From contig CANJBQ010000018.1 in the NCBI GenBank assembly GCA_947472645.1, positions 1 to 50,055 on the forward strand: a stretch of DNA of 50,055 nucleotides, in the 5' to 3' direction. The translations under genes were made by a program, and so were the position numbers. Below are positions 17,852-26,161 of the stretch, piece after piece (the stretch's first letter is position 1; the number at the start of each line of letters is the position of its first letter). This DNA is from Burkholderiaceae bacterium. Its GTDB lineage: Bacteria; Pseudomonadota; Gammaproteobacteria; Burkholderiales; Burkholderiaceae. Under the pieces are notes generated by a model, which saw nothing but the letters and a program-made list of their open reading frames with translations, did not search any database and had not been told where the DNA came from.

Positions 17852-18829
17852 ATGAAGACAAACCATATCCTAGCTATCTTCCTTTGCTGCGTTAGCTTTA
17901 TCTGTAAATTTGTAGTAGCTCAGTCTGTGGCGGATTACCCCAACAAACCTATCCACATCATTGTTCCAGTTGCTGCTGGTGGTAATGTCGATATTGTGGC
18001 AAGAACGCTTGGTAATGAAATGTCGAAAATCCTAGGACAAACTGTCATTATTGAAAATAAACCAAGTTCCGCTTCTATTATTGGCACGCAATACGTTGCT
18101 AAAGCAACCCCGGATGGCTATACCTTACTGGCTCACTCCAGCACATTTTTTGCAGCCCCACTGATTTCAACGAATGCGGGTTACGACCCTATCAAAGACT
18201 TTGCTCCGATCTCTCTCACCTGTAAAGTAGCGATGTTCGTCCTGGTTCATCCAAATGTTGCCGCCAAAAATATCCAAGAATTTATTCAATTAGTTAAAGC
18301 AGACCCCGGTATGCCCGCAGCCAGTAGCGGCAATGGTTCCACAGGACATATTGCTACGGAAGTATTTGCCAATCGAGCTGGTATTAAATTTACCAACATC
18401 TTTTATAAAGGGAATGCTCAAGCGATGATTGATGTGTTTAGCGGTCAAGTTCCTATGATGTTTGACCAAATCAGTACTGGTACACAGAACGCGAAAAGTG
18501 GCAAACTCCGGGCAATAGCGATTACTAGCTTAGAAAGATCACCACTCATGCCTGAAGTTCCTACCCTTGCAGAGTCAGGATTTCCTGGTTATGAAGATGT
18601 AACGTTGAATTTACTGGTAGCTCCAGCAGGTACTCCCAAAGAAATTATTCAAAAACTCCACGCTGCAGTTGTAAAAGCATTGAATCAAATCGAAATAAAA
18701 AATCGCTTTGCAGAAAGAGGGATTGATTTAGTTACCAGTCCTACTCCGGAAGATTTGGGGAATACGATTAAATCAGAAGTATCTCGTTTACAAAAAGTAG
18801 CAAAAGCAGCAGGAATTAAACCCGATTAA
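17852..18829 (+). CDS. Bug/TctC-family substrate-binding protein (Bug 4)
   Basis: A 325-aa periplasmic TTT-type receptor, middle gene of the aldolase-Bug-SDR operon. The signal peptide covers about 23 residues and ends at VVA, before QSVADYPNKPIHIIVPVAAGG. Late motifs VPTLAESGFPGYED and LLVAPAGTPKE are standard, but the usual tryptophan-glycine of the W-x-GL motif is replaced by LNLLVAP. The mid-domain reads IFYKGNAQAMID instead of PYKG-x-PA-x-x-D. These substitutions around the ligand pocket suggest a ligand different from Bugs 1, 2 and 7. Confidence 0.91.
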   Translation: MKTNHILAIFLCCVSFICKFVVAQSVADYPNKPIHIIVPVAAGGNVDIVARTLGNEMSKILGQTVIIENKPSSASIIGTQYVAKATPDGYTLLAHSSTFFAAPLISTNAGYDPIKDFAPISLTCKVAMFVLVHPNVAAKNIQEFIQLVKADPGMPAASSGNGSTGHIATEVFANRAGIKFTNIFYKGNAQAMIDVFSGQVPMMFDQISTGTQNAKSGKLRAIAITSLERSPLMPEVPTLAESGFPGYEDVTLNLLVAPAGTPKEIIQKLHAAVVKALNQIEIKNRFAERGIDLVTSPTPEDLGNTIKSEVSRLQKVAKAAGIKPD

Positions 18830-18848
18830 TGTTGATATAAAGTATTTT

Positions 18849-19703
18849 ATGTTTAACCTACACAATAAAAATGTTTTGATTACTGGGGCCAGTTCTGGAA
18901 TCGGTAAAGTGAGCGCTATTGAATTAGCCAAAATGGGGGCTAATGTATTTTTAGCTGGGCGCTCTGCAGTTAAGCATGAAGCTGTCATCCGAGAACTGTA
19001 TGCCATTAATCCAAATGGACATTTCACCTATCTATCTCTAGAGCTTGCGAATTTAGATTCTGTAAGGTCCTGTGCAAAGCTATTTTTAGATTTAAATCAA
19101 CCATTACATCTTTTGATTAATAACGCTGGAGTATATGGTGAAAAAGGTTTGACCAAACAAGGTTTTGAGATGCATTTTGGCGTCAATCATCTTGGTCATT
19201 TCTTATTAACAATGTTACTCTTGAACTGTATTAAAGACAGTGCGCCTTCGCGAATTCTCAATCTAGCCAGCGGAGCTCATCGATACGCTACTCAATGGGA
19301 TTGGGATGCATTACAAAAGCCCACAAAATCCATGACAACGATGACTGAATATGGCATATCAAAATTATCCAACATATTGTTTACTAGCGAACTTGCCAAA
19401 CAATTAAAAGATACTGATGTGCTATGTTTAGCCATTCATCCAGGCATTGTTAAAACGAATATTTGGCGTCACCTTCCGGGTGCCATCCAGCCATTTATGA
19501 ACATTGCCCCCATCCTGACTCCCTTGGAAGGCACAAAAAATACCTTATATGGCGCCACTGTATGTCCAGCCTCAGAGCATGGTCAATTCTTAACCAATTG
19601 TCAGCGGGAAACCCCTTCTGTTTTAGGACAAGACCAACTATTAGCAAAAGAACTTTGGCGAAAAAGTCTTGAGTGGGCAGGTTTAAATATTACCTCGGCC
19701 TAA
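18849..19703 (+). CDS. Short-chain dehydrogenase/reductase
   Basis: Classical SDR oxidoreductase, 284 aa, most like the retinol-dehydrogenase/WW-oxidoreductase-like branch. The cofactor motif TGASSGIG is at 12-19, NNAG at 91-94, the catalytic serine at 141 (LASGAH), and Y168-x-x-x-K172 (YGISK). AGRS after the second beta strand favours NADP(H). It starts 19 bases after Bug 4 in the same operon and overlaps the convergent D-2-hydroxyacid dehydrogenase by 14 bases. It probably reduces or oxidises the aldolase product (inference). Confidence 0.9.
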   Translation: MFNLHNKNVLITGASSGIGKVSAIELAKMGANVFLAGRSAVKHEAVIRELYAINPNGHFTYLSLELANLDSVRSCAKLFLDLNQPLHLLINNAGVYGEKGLTKQGFEMHFGVNHLGHFLLTMLLLNCIKDSAPSRILNLASGAHRYATQWDWDALQKPTKSMTTMTEYGISKLSNILFTSELAKQLKDTDVLCLAIHPGIVKTNIWRHLPGAIQPFMNIAPILTPLEGTKNTLYGATVCPASEHGQFLTNCQRETPSVLGQDQLLAKELWRKSLEWAGLNITSA

Positions 19704-20661
19704 CAATCCAATCGCTCTCATTGAGTGCAAGACCTTGTTCAAATAATGTGATATTTCTTAGGCCATGCTGTATGACACTGGTGACGGCCTCTTTAACACT
19801 AGCGCCTGCGTGTGGGGTTGCCACCATGTTGTCTAATGTAAATAAAGGGTTGCTCATATCTGGCGGTTCATGATCAAAGACATCAAGCCCCGCTCCTAAA
19901 ATTTGGTGATGCGTGAGAGCATGAACCAAATCTCCTTCATGAATTAATTCGCCACGAGCAGTGTTCACAATAATGGCGGTAGATTTCATTTTTGAGAGTG
20001 TTTTTTGATTCACAATTTGATGTGTTTGCGCATTCAGAGGAGCATGCAAACTCAGCACATCACTTTGTGCAAATAAAGTATCTAGATCGACATACTGTGC
20101 ATAGTATTTTCGCTCATCTTCTGCAGATGCCCGTTGGCGACTATAGTAAATTATTTTTACATTAAAGCCCAATAGTTGCTGCGCTACTTTTTTGGCAATA
20201 TTACCAAAGCCAAACAATCCAACAGTTTTTTCTGACAACTGAAAACAGGTTGTTTTTAATTCTGAATTAATCCACTTACCTGCCATCAATGACTTTTGAG
20301 CATAAGTGAGCCTACGTAAAGTAGCTAGCATTAATAGGATCGCTTGCTCTGCAACTTGTCCCGCATTTGCGCCATTGGTAATTGCCACTGGGATACCTCT
20401 GAGTCTAGCAGCTTCAATATCGATTTTATCGACGCCAATGCCCCATTTTTGAATCATTTTTAATTGAGGAGATGACTCCATGAGCTCATCATCTAACCAT
20501 GTAGCTCCAATAAAAACATACTCAGCGCCTTGCAATACTTCGCGATGCGTATTTTTATCATTCTTTTGTGCAAACTCAATTTGAAAACCTGGAGGTAAAG
20601 AGCTAATCATCTCCTGTCTGAGGGCAGGCATGGTTGGTGTTAAGAAAGCAATTTTTGGCAT
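19690..20661 (-). CDS. D-2-hydroxyacid dehydrogenase family protein
   Basis: NAD-dependent D-isomer-specific 2-hydroxyacid dehydrogenase, 323 aa (phosphoglycerate/glyoxylate reductase-like). The Rossmann motif GFGNIA lies at 151-156. Catalytic R236 (NTARGE), E265 (DHEPP) and H284 (TPHAG) are all present, so the enzyme should be active. It closes the minus-strand operon aldolase-Bug 5-amidohydrolase-dehydrogenase, following the amidohydrolase after 10 bases. It plays the position in this module that the SDR plays in the other copy. No ACT domain, so not a serine-regulated SerA. Confidence 0.9.
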   Translation of the reverse strand: MPKIAFLTPTMPALRQEMISSLPPGFQIEFAQKNDKNTHREVLQGAEYVFIGATWLDDELMESSPQLKMIQKWGIGVDKIDIEAARLRGIPVAITNGANAGQVAEQAILLMLATLRRLTYAQKSLMAGKWINSELKTTCFQLSEKTVGLFGFGNIAKKVAQQLLGFNVKIIYYSRQRASAEDERKYYAQYVDLDTLFAQSDVLSLHAPLNAQTHQIVNQKTLSKMKSTAIIVNTARGELIHEGDLVHALTHHQILGAGLDVFDHEPPDMSNPLFTLDNMVATPHAGASVKEAVTSVIQHGLRNITLFEQGLALNESDWIVRPR

Positions 20662-20671
20662 AAGTCAGAAT

Positions 20672-21559
20672 TTAAAAATCGTAAAGAATTGCTGGATTTG
20701 TTACTAATACCTGCTCGCGTTGCTTTTCATGAGGTAACCATCGTAATAATAAATTGGTCAAATCACCATCATCCGGAATTGCTTTTTCATCAAAGTAATT
20801 AATATGCGGCCAATCGCTCCCCCATACAATTCGCTCCAAATTGGCCTTTATCAGCGCGCTAGCAAACGCATCAACATCGTCATAATGACTATATTGTGCT
20901 CGAATCCGGTCCGCCCCAGAAATCTTGACCCAAGCAGTACCATCACTCACCATCCGATACAAATGCTGAAAACCTGGATGATGGATGCCATGCACAGTAT
21001 CCATACGCCCCATATGATCAATCACTAAAGGTAAGCCTAACCTGAGTAGCCTCGGTGATAGCTCAGGAAGATCAGGCGCATGTACCCAAATTTGAGCGTG
21101 CCAACCTCTTGCTACCATTCTTGGTGCTATCGCTTCTAAGACCTCTAGTCCAACACCATTTCGATAAACAGCCTGGCCATTTTTTTGCAACAAATTAAAG
21201 CGAATGCCGCGCACACCTAAAGCATGCCATTGATCAAGTTCATCATCTGTAACATCATTATTACAAACAACAATGCCACGAAAAATTCTCGGGAATACCT
21301 GTAGAGCCTCTAAGATTGCTCCGTTGTTTGTCCCGCATACGCTAGCTGTAACGAGTACACCACGAGAGAATCCAATTCTGCTTAAATGCTCTAAAAAATC
21401 ATTAGCTGAGTACTCTCCTGGGGTATAACTTCGATCTTCACTTAGTGGGTAACGTGAAAAGGGACCAAACACATGCACATGACTATCACAAGCGAGTGTT
21501 GGTGGCGAAAATGAAATCGGTTGAACCACCGATTTAGCGGGCAGGCATATTTTACTCAT
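20672..21559 (-). CDS. Amidohydrolase, 2-pyrone-4,6-dicarboxylate hydrolase-like (copy 2)
   Basis: Paralog of the gene at 16068, 295 aa. HVH at 27-29 (DSHVHVFGPF), WHAQIW, IDHMGR and WGSDWPH give a full LigI/amidohydrolase-2 metal and substrate site. It starts 3 bases after the Bug 5 stop and is followed by the dehydrogenase after 10 bases, a compact operon. In this copy the hydrolase is on the same strand as the aldolase and Bug, whereas in copy 1 it is divergent. Likely substrate is a pyrone or lactone carboxylate; not proven. Confidence 0.89.
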   Translation of the reverse strand: MSKICLPAKSVVQPISFSPPTLACDSHVHVFGPFSRYPLSEDRSYTPGEYSANDFLEHLSRIGFSRGVLVTASVCGTNNGAILEALQVFPRIFRGIVVCNNDVTDDELDQWHALGVRGIRFNLLQKNGQAVYRNGVGLEVLEAIAPRMVARGWHAQIWVHAPDLPELSPRLLRLGLPLVIDHMGRMDTVHGIHHPGFQHLYRMVSDGTAWVKISGADRIRAQYSHYDDVDAFASALIKANLERIVWGSDWPHINYFDEKAIPDDGDLTNLLLRWLPHEKQREQVLVTNPAILYDF

Positions 21560-21562
21560 CTC

Positions 21563-22534
21563 TTACTCAGCTTTTAATTTACCCGCTTGTACTAGCTTTT
21601 GAGAGTTTAATGACTCTTGATTTAATAATGCCCCCCATTCTTGGGGTGTCGATGATTTTGGAATACTGCCTACTCCGATGAGTCGAATTTTATAAGCTGA
21701 ATCATTTACCGCTTTAACTAATGCGGCATTTATTATTTTAATAATTTCAGGTGAAGTACCAGGGGGGGCTAATAATCCGGATGTAGTATTTGCTTCAAGC
21801 TCTAGTCTGGTTGATTCTAAAAAAGTAGGCGCATTAGGAATCGAGCCATCCCGATCTTTCGACAAAACCGCAAGTATCTTTAACTTACCAGAATCGACAA
21901 AGCCTTTCGAGCTCGATAATTGATCAACCATAAAATCTAATTGCCCACCCATCAAATCTGTTAACGCGGGAGTTGAGCCTTTATAAGGAATCACATTAAA
22001 TTCAGTCTTTACTACGTCTTCCATTCGCAGAATAGCGATATGATTCGAAGTTCCTAAACCTGAATGGCCTACAGAAATTCGACCAGGCTCTTTTTTGGCT
22101 AAAGTGATCAAGCTATTGGTTTCTGGGAAACGTTGATCATCCGCACGCACGACAATAACTAATGGTGAAATCGCCGCTAAACCCACCGGTTGAAAGCTTG
22201 CTGGCTTATAGGGAGGATTTTTCATCATGTACGGCAATACGGATATAGTATTCGTCGTAGCTAGCAATAGAGTGTAACCATCCGGCTCAGCTCTTGAGAC
22301 AAAGGATGATCCAATTGAACCACCTGCCCCAGCTCGGTTATCGACAAGGACGGATTGCCCCAATACGTTGCTTAGACTTTGAGCAACTGCTCTAGCAACA
22401 ATATCTACATTACCGCCAGGCGCAAAAGGCGCAACTATCGTCAAAGGCTTATTAGGAAAATTTTGTGCATTTGCAAAAGCTCCTATCAACATTAGTACAA
22501 ACAACATTAGCCATTTTTTTATTGGTAGAACCAT
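21563..22534 (-). CDS. Bug/TctC-family substrate-binding protein (Bug 5)
   Basis: A 323-aa periplasmic TTT-type receptor in the second catabolic module. The signal peptide ends ANA23 before QNFPNKPLTIVAPFAPGG. A very strong ribosome site (GAGGAGG, four bases before ATG 22534) suggests high expression, stronger than any other Bug here. It retains NVIPYKGSTPALTDLMGG, but the C-terminal lobe reads TTSGLLAPPGT without the usual tryptophan. It lies between the aldolase (37-base gap) and the amidohydrolase (3-base gap). Confidence 0.92.
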   Translation of the reverse strand: MVLPIKKWLMLFVLMLIGAFANAQNFPNKPLTIVAPFAPGGNVDIVARAVAQSLSNVLGQSVLVDNRAGAGGSIGSSFVSRAEPDGYTLLLATTNTISVLPYMMKNPPYKPASFQPVGLAAISPLVIVVRADDQRFPETNSLITLAKKEPGRISVGHSGLGTSNHIAILRMEDVVKTEFNVIPYKGSTPALTDLMGGQLDFMVDQLSSSKGFVDSGKLKILAVLSKDRDGSIPNAPTFLESTRLELEANTTSGLLAPPGTSPEIIKIINAALVKAVNDSAYKIRLIGVGSIPKSSTPQEWGALLNQESLNSQKLVQAGKLKAE

Positions 22535-22571
22535 ATTGCCTCCTCGTTATTTTTTTACTATGAGACGAGCT

Positions 22572-23357
22572 CTATTCTCTAAAGCTAGAATCTAAACGAT
22601 CCATCATTCTTAACAAAGCCGGCCATTCCATAACACCATAGGGACGCCTAACTTGAGGCTGATAATTCATATACGTTTCATGCAGCACTTTTTCCGAAAC
22701 CTCTTGTAAAGGTGAACTACATGACAAGGCCGCAATTTGAGCGCGACAAGAGAGTTCTAAACGGTGCATCCAATTAAAGGCTTCACCAACTGTTCTTCCT
22801 ACTGTGAGCAAACCATGATTGCGCAGTATTAAAGCTTCAGCATTACCCAAATCTTTAACTAACACTTCTTGCTCCGCCAAATCTAAAACTACTCCCATAT
22901 AGTCATGATAGGCAATTTTTAAAAATCGCATGGAAGTTTGATTGAGTGGCAATAATCCACACTTTAAAGAAGCAACAGCCATGCCCGCATATGTATGGGT
23001 ATGAATGACACACCCTACTTCTGGCCTAGCCTTATGAATTGCGCTGTGCAAAATATATCCCGGTTTATTAAAGGCGTAGTTCAAATCTCCAAAATCAGGT
23101 TTAAAAAGAATTTCACCATCATGGGTTATTTTGATAAAACAAGAAGCTGTCATTTCTTCATACATCATTCCGTAAGGATTAATGAGAAAAGCATCTTCTT
23201 CTCCAGGCACACGAAGCGTAATATGATTCGCAATCATATCGGACATTCCATAGTACGCAATTAACCGATAGCAAGCAGCTAAATCGATTCTGGCTTGCCA
23301 CTCTTCTTGGCTAACGACATTCTTTAAAGACTTTAGCAGTAACTGTGCGGAGCTCAT
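22572..23357 (-). CDS. Class II aldolase/adducin family protein (copy 2)
   Basis: Paralog of the gene at 17042, 261 aa, sharing EEWQ-x-R-x-(E/D)LAACYRLI at the N-terminus and RRPYGV-x-EWPA near the C-terminus. The zinc motif HTHTYAG and third histidine RNHG are intact. It is the first gene of the minus-strand operon that continues with Bug 5, the amidohydrolase and the D-2-hydroxyacid dehydrogenase. No clear Shine-Dalgarno is seen. The 288-base gap upstream separates it from the divergent Bug 6 operon and should hold both promoters; an 87-codon AT-rich frame there is unconvincing. Confidence 0.9.
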   Translation of the reverse strand: MSSAQLLLKSLKNVVSQEEWQARIDLAACYRLIAYYGMSDMIANHITLRVPGEEDAFLINPYGMMYEEMTASCFIKITHDGEILFKPDFGDLNYAFNKPGYILHSAIHKARPEVGCVIHTHTYAGMAVASLKCGLLPLNQTSMRFLKIAYHDYMGVVLDLAEQEVLVKDLGNAEALILRNHGLLTVGRTVGEAFNWMHRLELSCRAQIAALSCSSPLQEVSEKVLHETYMNYQPQVRRPYGVMEWPALLRMMDRLDSSFRE

Positions 23358-23645
23358 GATATTTTTCGTAAAAAAGTATTTTGTTAAGGTTGATAAAGTT
23401 TATACGCTTTATTTAGGAGAGGAACAACTTCTACTCTTCTTCAAAAGATACAGTACATATTTCTCAGAAGAAGGTCCTAAAATGATCTGTGATTCATTAT
23501 TAAAAAAGATATATTTTTCAATAACTTATCTGAATAATGTATGCCATCACTATTTAGCCGATTCACTGAATAAGGGCCCAGTGATTAAAAAAAGATATAA
23601 GATCGTATTATTGAATTGATAAAACTTTAAAGTGAGACATGAAAT

Positions 23646-24620
23646 ATGAAATGCAAAATAGCATTATTATTTTTTCTATGGGTACAAAGTGCTTTATCTT
23701 TGGCTCAAACAGCAAATTGGTTGCCGACTAAACCCGTTCGATTAATTATTCCTCAAGTCGCTGGTGGGGGCGCAGATGCTATTGGTCGAACCATTGGTCA
23801 AGCTTTATCTGAGAAATTAGGGCAACCCGTCATCGTGGATAACCGCCCAGGAACCAATGGTGGTGTGGGCGTCGATAATCTCTTAAATTCAGCAGCAGAT
23901 GGCTATCACTTAATTTTGGTCTATACCTCACTCATGGCGATTAATCCTGCGGTTTATGAAAAAATTAGCTATAGCCCGATGCGAGATTTAAAGCCCTTAG
24001 GCGGAGTTTGTGAGGTCCCTCTCGTCATGATTGCGAGTTCAAAGGTTCCGGCCAATAATATGGGTGAACTCATCAATTCATTAAAGAATGACCCACAAAG
24101 TATCTTTGGCGCATCCAGTGGGAATGGATCTTTTTCTCATATGATGATTGAAATTATGAATACGAAAATTGGCGTCAAAATGACGCACATCCCGTTTAAA
24201 GGAGAAGGTCCTGCAGTTGCCCATGTTCTCAGCGGTCAAGACTCTATCATCTATATTGGGACCCCTGCTATTATTCTATCGCAAGTGCAAGCGGGGAAAT
24301 TGAAGGCCTTAGGAGTGACAACCTCGCATAGAATGCGTCAAATACCCAGCGTGCCTACCTTTGCTGAAGGTGGCATTACTGATTTTAACGAAAGTTTTTG
24401 GTATGGTCTTGCAGCATCTGCCAACACCCCACCCCATATTATCGATGCCTATAACAAAGCCGTTTCAGAAATTGCACGTACTGAATCTTTACAAACGAAC
24501 TTAGGAAAAATGGGCTGTGATCCACTTCCATTAAATGCTAATGAGTTCTCCGATAAAGTACGTAGTGATATGAAAAAATATTCTTCAATTGCAAAAGCTG
24601 TCAATATGAAAGTCGACTAA
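23646..24620 (+). CDS. Bug/TctC-family substrate-binding protein (Bug 6)
   Basis: A 324-aa periplasmic TTT-type receptor and first gene of a Bug-VOC-FAH operon. The signal peptide MKCKIALLFFLWVQSALSLA is followed by QTANWLPTKPVRLIIPQVAGGG. It carries HIPFKGEGPAVAHVLSG and VPTFAEGGITDFNE with FWYGLAASAN. The divergent sequence around the pocket (IPQVAGGG, IPFKGEGP) sets it apart from the other seven. One base separates its stop from the VOC start, so the binding protein and ring-cleavage-like enzyme are translationally linked. Confidence 0.92.
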   Translation: MKCKIALLFFLWVQSALSLAQTANWLPTKPVRLIIPQVAGGGADAIGRTIGQALSEKLGQPVIVDNRPGTNGGVGVDNLLNSAADGYHLILVYTSLMAINPAVYEKISYSPMRDLKPLGGVCEVPLVMIASSKVPANNMGELINSLKNDPQSIFGASSGNGSFSHMMIEIMNTKIGVKMTHIPFKGEGPAVAHVLSGQDSIIYIGTPAIILSQVQAGKLKALGVTTSHRMRQIPSVPTFAEGGITDFNESFWYGLAASANTPPHIIDAYNKAVSEIARTESLQTNLGKMGCDPLPLNANEFSDKVRSDMKKYSSIAKAVNMKVD

Positions 24621-24621
24621 T

Positions 24622-25170
24622 ATGGCTAAAATTCCTCAAATCAAACACCTTGGACTCTACGTTGATCATCTCGATATCATGGAAGAGTTTTATACCTCGG
24701 TCTTCGATCTCATCGTGACAGATCGTGGCCAAGTTCCTCGCTTAGGTAATCGTAATATTGTCTTCTTGAGCGGCACCGATGATGCTCATCATCAATTGGT
24801 TTTAATTGATGGCAAAGATCCTCAGAGTGGACCTAGCGTAGTTTTTCAAATGTCTTTTTTTGTTGATGAGCTCAACGACCTTCGTCGTGTAGAAAAAAGA
24901 CTTCTCGAACATAAAATTACGAGTATTACACCGATTACTCATGGTAATGCTTGGTCTATCTACTCACATGACCCAGAAGGCAATGGCCTAGAAATCTATA
25001 TGGATACCCCATGGCACGTTTCTCAACCGCATGGCAAACCATTTGACTTGTCGCAAACCGATGAACAAATTTACACATTTACTCAAGCGCTCATTCAAGA
25101 GCATCCGACTTTTACTAGCCAAGAAGATTGGCGGAAAAAAATGTTATCTCAAATCAATACAATCAATTAA
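24622..25170 (+). CDS. VOC family protein (glyoxalase/extradiol dioxygenase superfamily)
   Basis: Vicinal-oxygen-chelate protein of 182 aa, with one VOC module (about 5-130) plus a C-terminal tail. Candidate metal ligands are H9 (KHLGLYV), H57 (AHHQLVL) and E124 (GLEIYMD), the usual 2-His/1-carboxylate arrangement, and HDPEGNGLEIY is a hallmark of catechol-dioxygenase-like members. It may open a ring or isomerise an intermediate. It sits between Bug 6 (1-base gap) and an FAH-family hydrolase (39-base gap), as expected for a short meta-cleavage branch. Enzyme class beyond VOC is unproven. Confidence 0.85.
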   Translation: MAKIPQIKHLGLYVDHLDIMEEFYTSVFDLIVTDRGQVPRLGNRNIVFLSGTDDAHHQLVLIDGKDPQSGPSVVFQMSFFVDELNDLRRVEKRLLEHKITSITPITHGNAWSIYSHDPEGNGLEIYMDTPWHVSQPHGKPFDLSQTDEQIYTFTQALIQEHPTFTSQEDWRKKMLSQINTIN

Positions 25171-25209
25171 TCATCAACCCTCTTCAATTTTTCACTATAA
25201 GGAATACCA

Positions 25210-26097
25210 ATGAAGTTAGTATCTTTTTTACATGCAGGACAAGTCCATTACGGTGCGGTTAAAGGCAAGAAAGTTGTCGACCTCAGCGCTAGATTAGGTG
25301 GACTCTACCCGAATATTATTCAATTTATTGCAGGTGATGGACAATCGGTTGCACAATCAGTGATTAATGAATCAGCTGGGGATTTTGACTACGATAGTTT
25401 GCATCTTTTATCTGTCATTCCAAATCCTGGTAAAACTTTTTGCGTTGGCCTGAACTATCATGACCACGTCGATGAAGCTAATCGGGCTATTGGAAATCGT
25501 AAGGCACCTGACCGTGCAATGATTTTTGCACGCTGGCCGGAATCATTAACTGGTCACAAACAACCTATTTTGCGACCAAAAGTTTCTCATATGCTGGACT
25601 GGGAAGCTGAACTCCTCGTTGTTATTGGAAAACCAACTGGTCGCTACGTAACAAAAGATAAAGCCCTGAGTTATATTTTTGGCTATGCTTGTTTGAATGA
25701 AGCTTGCCTGAGAGATTATCAACGTCACTCTAGCCAAATTAATCCCGGTAAGAATTTTGAAAAAACTGGGGCGAATGGTCCATGGTTAGTCACTGCCGAT
25801 GAAATCCCAGATCCAATGAATCTGAATATCGAAATGCGGCTCAATGGTCAAGTTATGCAAAAGGCAAATACGGCGAATATGATTCACTCTATTCAAGCGA
25901 CAATTGAGTACATCACTGAGTGGACCACGTTACAACCGGGTGATCTCATTGCAACAGGAACAATGGGTGGTGTCGGTTTTGCTAGAACTCCACCGATTTT
26001 TATGAAGCCAGGTGATATCGCAGAAATTGAGATTGATAAAATTGGTATATTAAGTAACCATATCGAGGACGAACCTACTAACTTAGGACCACGCTAG
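25210..26097 (+). CDS. Fumarylacetoacetate hydrolase (FAH) family protein
   Basis: FAH-fold enzyme, 295 aa, related to hydrolases, decarboxylases and hydratases that process meta-cleavage products. The core starts near GKTFCVGLNYHDHVDE (75-90). Metal ligands E132 and E134 are in DWEAEL, but the third position, usually Asp in an N-D pair, is N163-E164 (CLNEACLRDYQ). This is a conservative change I believe occurs in an FAH subgroup. GDLIATGTMGGVG closes the active site. It completes the Bug 6-VOC-FAH operon, and AAGGAA precedes ATG 25210. A hairpin terminator follows at 26115. Likely acts on the ring-opened product of the VOC enzyme (inference). Confidence 0.88.
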   Translation: MKLVSFLHAGQVHYGAVKGKKVVDLSARLGGLYPNIIQFIAGDGQSVAQSVINESAGDFDYDSLHLLSVIPNPGKTFCVGLNYHDHVDEANRAIGNRKAPDRAMIFARWPESLTGHKQPILRPKVSHMLDWEAELLVVIGKPTGRYVTKDKALSYIFGYACLNEACLRDYQRHSSQINPGKNFEKTGANGPWLVTADEIPDPMNLNIEMRLNGQVMQKANTANMIHSIQATIEYITEWTTLQPGDLIATGTMGGVGFARTPPIFMKPGDIAEIEIDKIGILSNHIEDEPTNLGPR

Positions 26098-26114
26098 TCA
26101 GTCGTATTCCATCA

Positions 26115-26139
26115 ATAAAGGGTCATGATGACCCTTTAT
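26115..26139. terminator. Hairpin between convergent FAH and Bug 7 genes
   Basis: A perfect 11-base stem (ATAAAGGGTCA against TGACCCTTTAT) with a three-base loop lies between two convergent stops. No long T-run follows on either strand, so it may act in both directions as a weaker or Rho-assisted terminator. Confidence 0.7.
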
Positions 26140-26161
26140 AAGTGTCTTTAGTGAAATCTGA

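Noticed and set aside
23356..23619. An 87-codon plus-strand frame between the two divergent catabolic operons
   Set aside because: AT-rich, low-complexity product with no family resemblance and no ribosome site. It starts inside the start codon of the aldolase gene. It lies where both promoters must be.
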